Shown here piece after piece: positions 62,396 through 64,000 of a stretch of DNA of 64,000 nucleotides. The DNA comes from Acanthosepion lycidas (taxonomy: Eukaryota > Mollusca > Cephalopoda > Sepiida > Sepiidae): positions 151,776,437 through 151,840,436 of the forward strand of contig OZ010571.1 in assembly GCA_963932145.1 (NCBI GenBank), read 5' to 3'. Every line of letters begins with the position of its first letter. The stretch's first letter is position 1. Made by a program: the position numbers and the translations under genes. The notes below the pieces were generated by a model. The model ran no database searches. It was not told where the DNA came from and worked only from the letters and a program-made list of their open reading frames with translations.

Positions 62396-63655
62396 TTTTT
62401 CTTGCGTCAGCGGTTGTATTAACTTTTAGCACAGCAAATTTTCGACACTTTTTTGTGGCAACAGACATATTAATTTGGAAATTCTTGCAAAAATCAAATG
62501 ATTATCGAATTCTAATAAAATTCTTTGAACTTAATCACAAAAGAATGAAATTATTTTTGATATCTTTTTTTAGAAAATCTTGGTAAAAATATTCTTATCT
62601 TAGATGTATTATCCCCGTTACTTAATTCTATGAAAGCTTGAAAAATTTATCGACTTAATTTTTAGTGACTTTATTAGTTAAAAGCAGAATTTTTTGAAGA
62701 ATTCTAATCGCTGATATTTCTTTGTCAAAATCGGACCCGGTCTTGCCAAAAATCTGTTCTGAATCGAAAAATTAAAAACTCAATAAAACTAAGACATTAT
62801 TTAATTAGGGAATATTTTTGTTGTCTCTATAAATAATGTATATTAAAGAGAATATTGTCCGAAGAAAAAATTTTCAATGAAAAATGCATTTATACAAGAT
62901 TTGTTTTCATTTTGTACAATTTAAAATTGAATTTATAAAGTTTTTGAGGTTTTTAAAGTTCAGATTCGATGAGAGTATTTTTATTAAGTAAAACTATATT
63001 ATCTAATCATATATTTTAAAGCTCATTGCAATCTGAAGACCCCGACTATTTTTAAAAGAATTTCGATTTGGTTTTTATACAAATGCAGAATTTCTAAAGT
63101 ATGGATGTTAACAAACCGATAAATCTTTACTTAAAAGGTGATGCGTTTTAAAGTTTGTCCCTCCTTGTAGGAAAAAAAAACTAATGAAATTTATTGTTTG
63201 CTACATTATATTTAACTATGAACACGTTCGGCGGTCAATCCGATGTCAATATATAGATTAACACGTCAGTAAAACAAGACCTTGTAGTTAGGAAATGCTT
63301 GTATACAACATTTTATGCTATTAGTAATATTTGTTTCAAATTAGATTAAGTCAAGTAAAAATTTGCTAATTTTCCTCAAATAACGTTTCAGAAATATATT
63401 TTTTATTTTTGGTTTTCTTTACAAAAGTCTAAAAAATGACTGACGTTATAGATTTTTCAGAAAAAAATGCAACTCTATTCCAATCAATATAATTTCTCTC
63501 TGAAATACACGAAAGTATTTTGCTTACTGGATATAGTAAATTTAATCCTTTAGCTTGCATTTAAAGCTAAATTGGATGCTTCAGGAAAACTTTTTCATTT
63601 TTAAAAATTCATTTTAAACATTATGTATACACAATTCGTGGAGATACCTACTTTA
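62396..63655 (+). repeat. Rep-H, long AT-rich dispersed repeat, copy 2
   Basis: Diverged partner of 19990-21640 in the same orientation and order (see that entry for shared words). It is shorter by several hundred bases in the middle, between about 62950 and 63320. No coding text. Confidence 0.6.
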
Positions 63656-64000
63656 TTATGATGGCGCTGATGACTAGAAGCTTCCTGTTTCAGCAAATCC
63701 TGCTCCCATCACTCATTCCCTGCCCCAGTTTGGCTTTGCAAGAGTTAGTTGAAGGTGAAAGAAAATCAAAGTATAAGAAAATGCCGATGGCGTCTATTCT
63801 GATATGAGTTAGGTGGTCGAAGAAAAGTTTTAATCCAACTATAAACAAGCAAAAACTTTGTAGGCAGTTCACGCCAAAACACGAAAACACACGGCAATGG
63901 AATTTGTTTTGCTGTCGACGTGCGTTAAAATGCCTTTAAACCGTAAAAGTTCGTTTTAGTCAAAGTCACTAAAAATCTATTCCATGTGAATATGAGTCCA
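63656..64000. other. No feature recognised
   Basis: A 66-residue minus frame (63690-63890) has no recognised motif. Confidence 0.4.

Overview
This window looks like non-coding, AT-rich DNA from an animal genome with a very dense load of old transposable elements. The mix suggests a mollusc, most likely a coleoid cephalopod of the octopus type: tRNA-headed SINEs, long (TA)n arrays, Penelope-like elements with GIY-YIG domains, several LINE clades, hAT and mariner fossils. That assignment is inference; no host gene was found to anchor it. I see no convincing host exon. Nearly every open reading frame is a shadow of a tandem repeat or a decayed transposon.

Layout. 1-5.3 kb: SINE pieces, a piggyBac-type MITE, LINE and Penelope-like fragments, a tRNA-Ser-like SINE. 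5.7-8.1 kb: a 2.4 kb satellite of 107-bp units with a 7-unit higher-order period. 8.1-20 kb: a Penelope-like 3' end, several tRNA-SINE families and many (TA)n arrays. 20-24.7 kb: a long AT-rich repeat, RTE-type LINE pieces and a CCAAA/GCTGGTAAT repeat (called Rep-G here). 24.75-26.4 kb: a fold-back 15-bp minisatellite followed by ten near-identical 79-bp units. 26.6-36.6 kb: RTE and other LINE 3' ends, a 101-bp mariner MITE nested in a SINE, an isolated LTR, a hAT transposase remnant and a 210-bp near-perfect palindrome. 36.6-47.4 kb: Rep-G, a 30-bp minisatellite grown out of it, Penelope-like, LINE and mariner transposase pieces. 47.4-56.5 kb: an R4/Dong-like LINE cut by Rep-G, a mariner deletion derivative, and three further R4/Dong-like copies chained through (ATT)n tracts, one with two nested insertions. 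56.5-64 kb: SINEs, LINE 3' ends and a second copy of the AT-rich repeat.

Main theme. About ten different repeat families carry the same kind of module: CTGA(A/T)GA or CTTGATAA, then a short hairpin, then (C)GAAA(C/G). This is the layout of a hammerhead ribozyme core (CUGANGA - stem II - GAAA). In the tRNA-SINEs called SINE-D and SINE-E, stem II starts directly after the GA as the ribozyme requires, although every visible copy has changes in the core. The other families have an extra base or an altered core. In several families the module lies shortly upstream of a (TA)n tract that forms the 3' tail. The most abundant family, SINE-A, has a tRNA-like head, the module, and often an inverted copy of its own tail at the 5' end, a layout recalling Penelope-like retroelements, of which four fragments lie here. 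My hypothesis is a set of SINE-like passengers sharing a ribozyme-like tail signal and perhaps mobilised by a Penelope-type enzyme.

Family names such as SINE-A, LINE-J, Rep-G and Rep-H are local labels. Clade names rest on motif recognition by eye, not on a database search.
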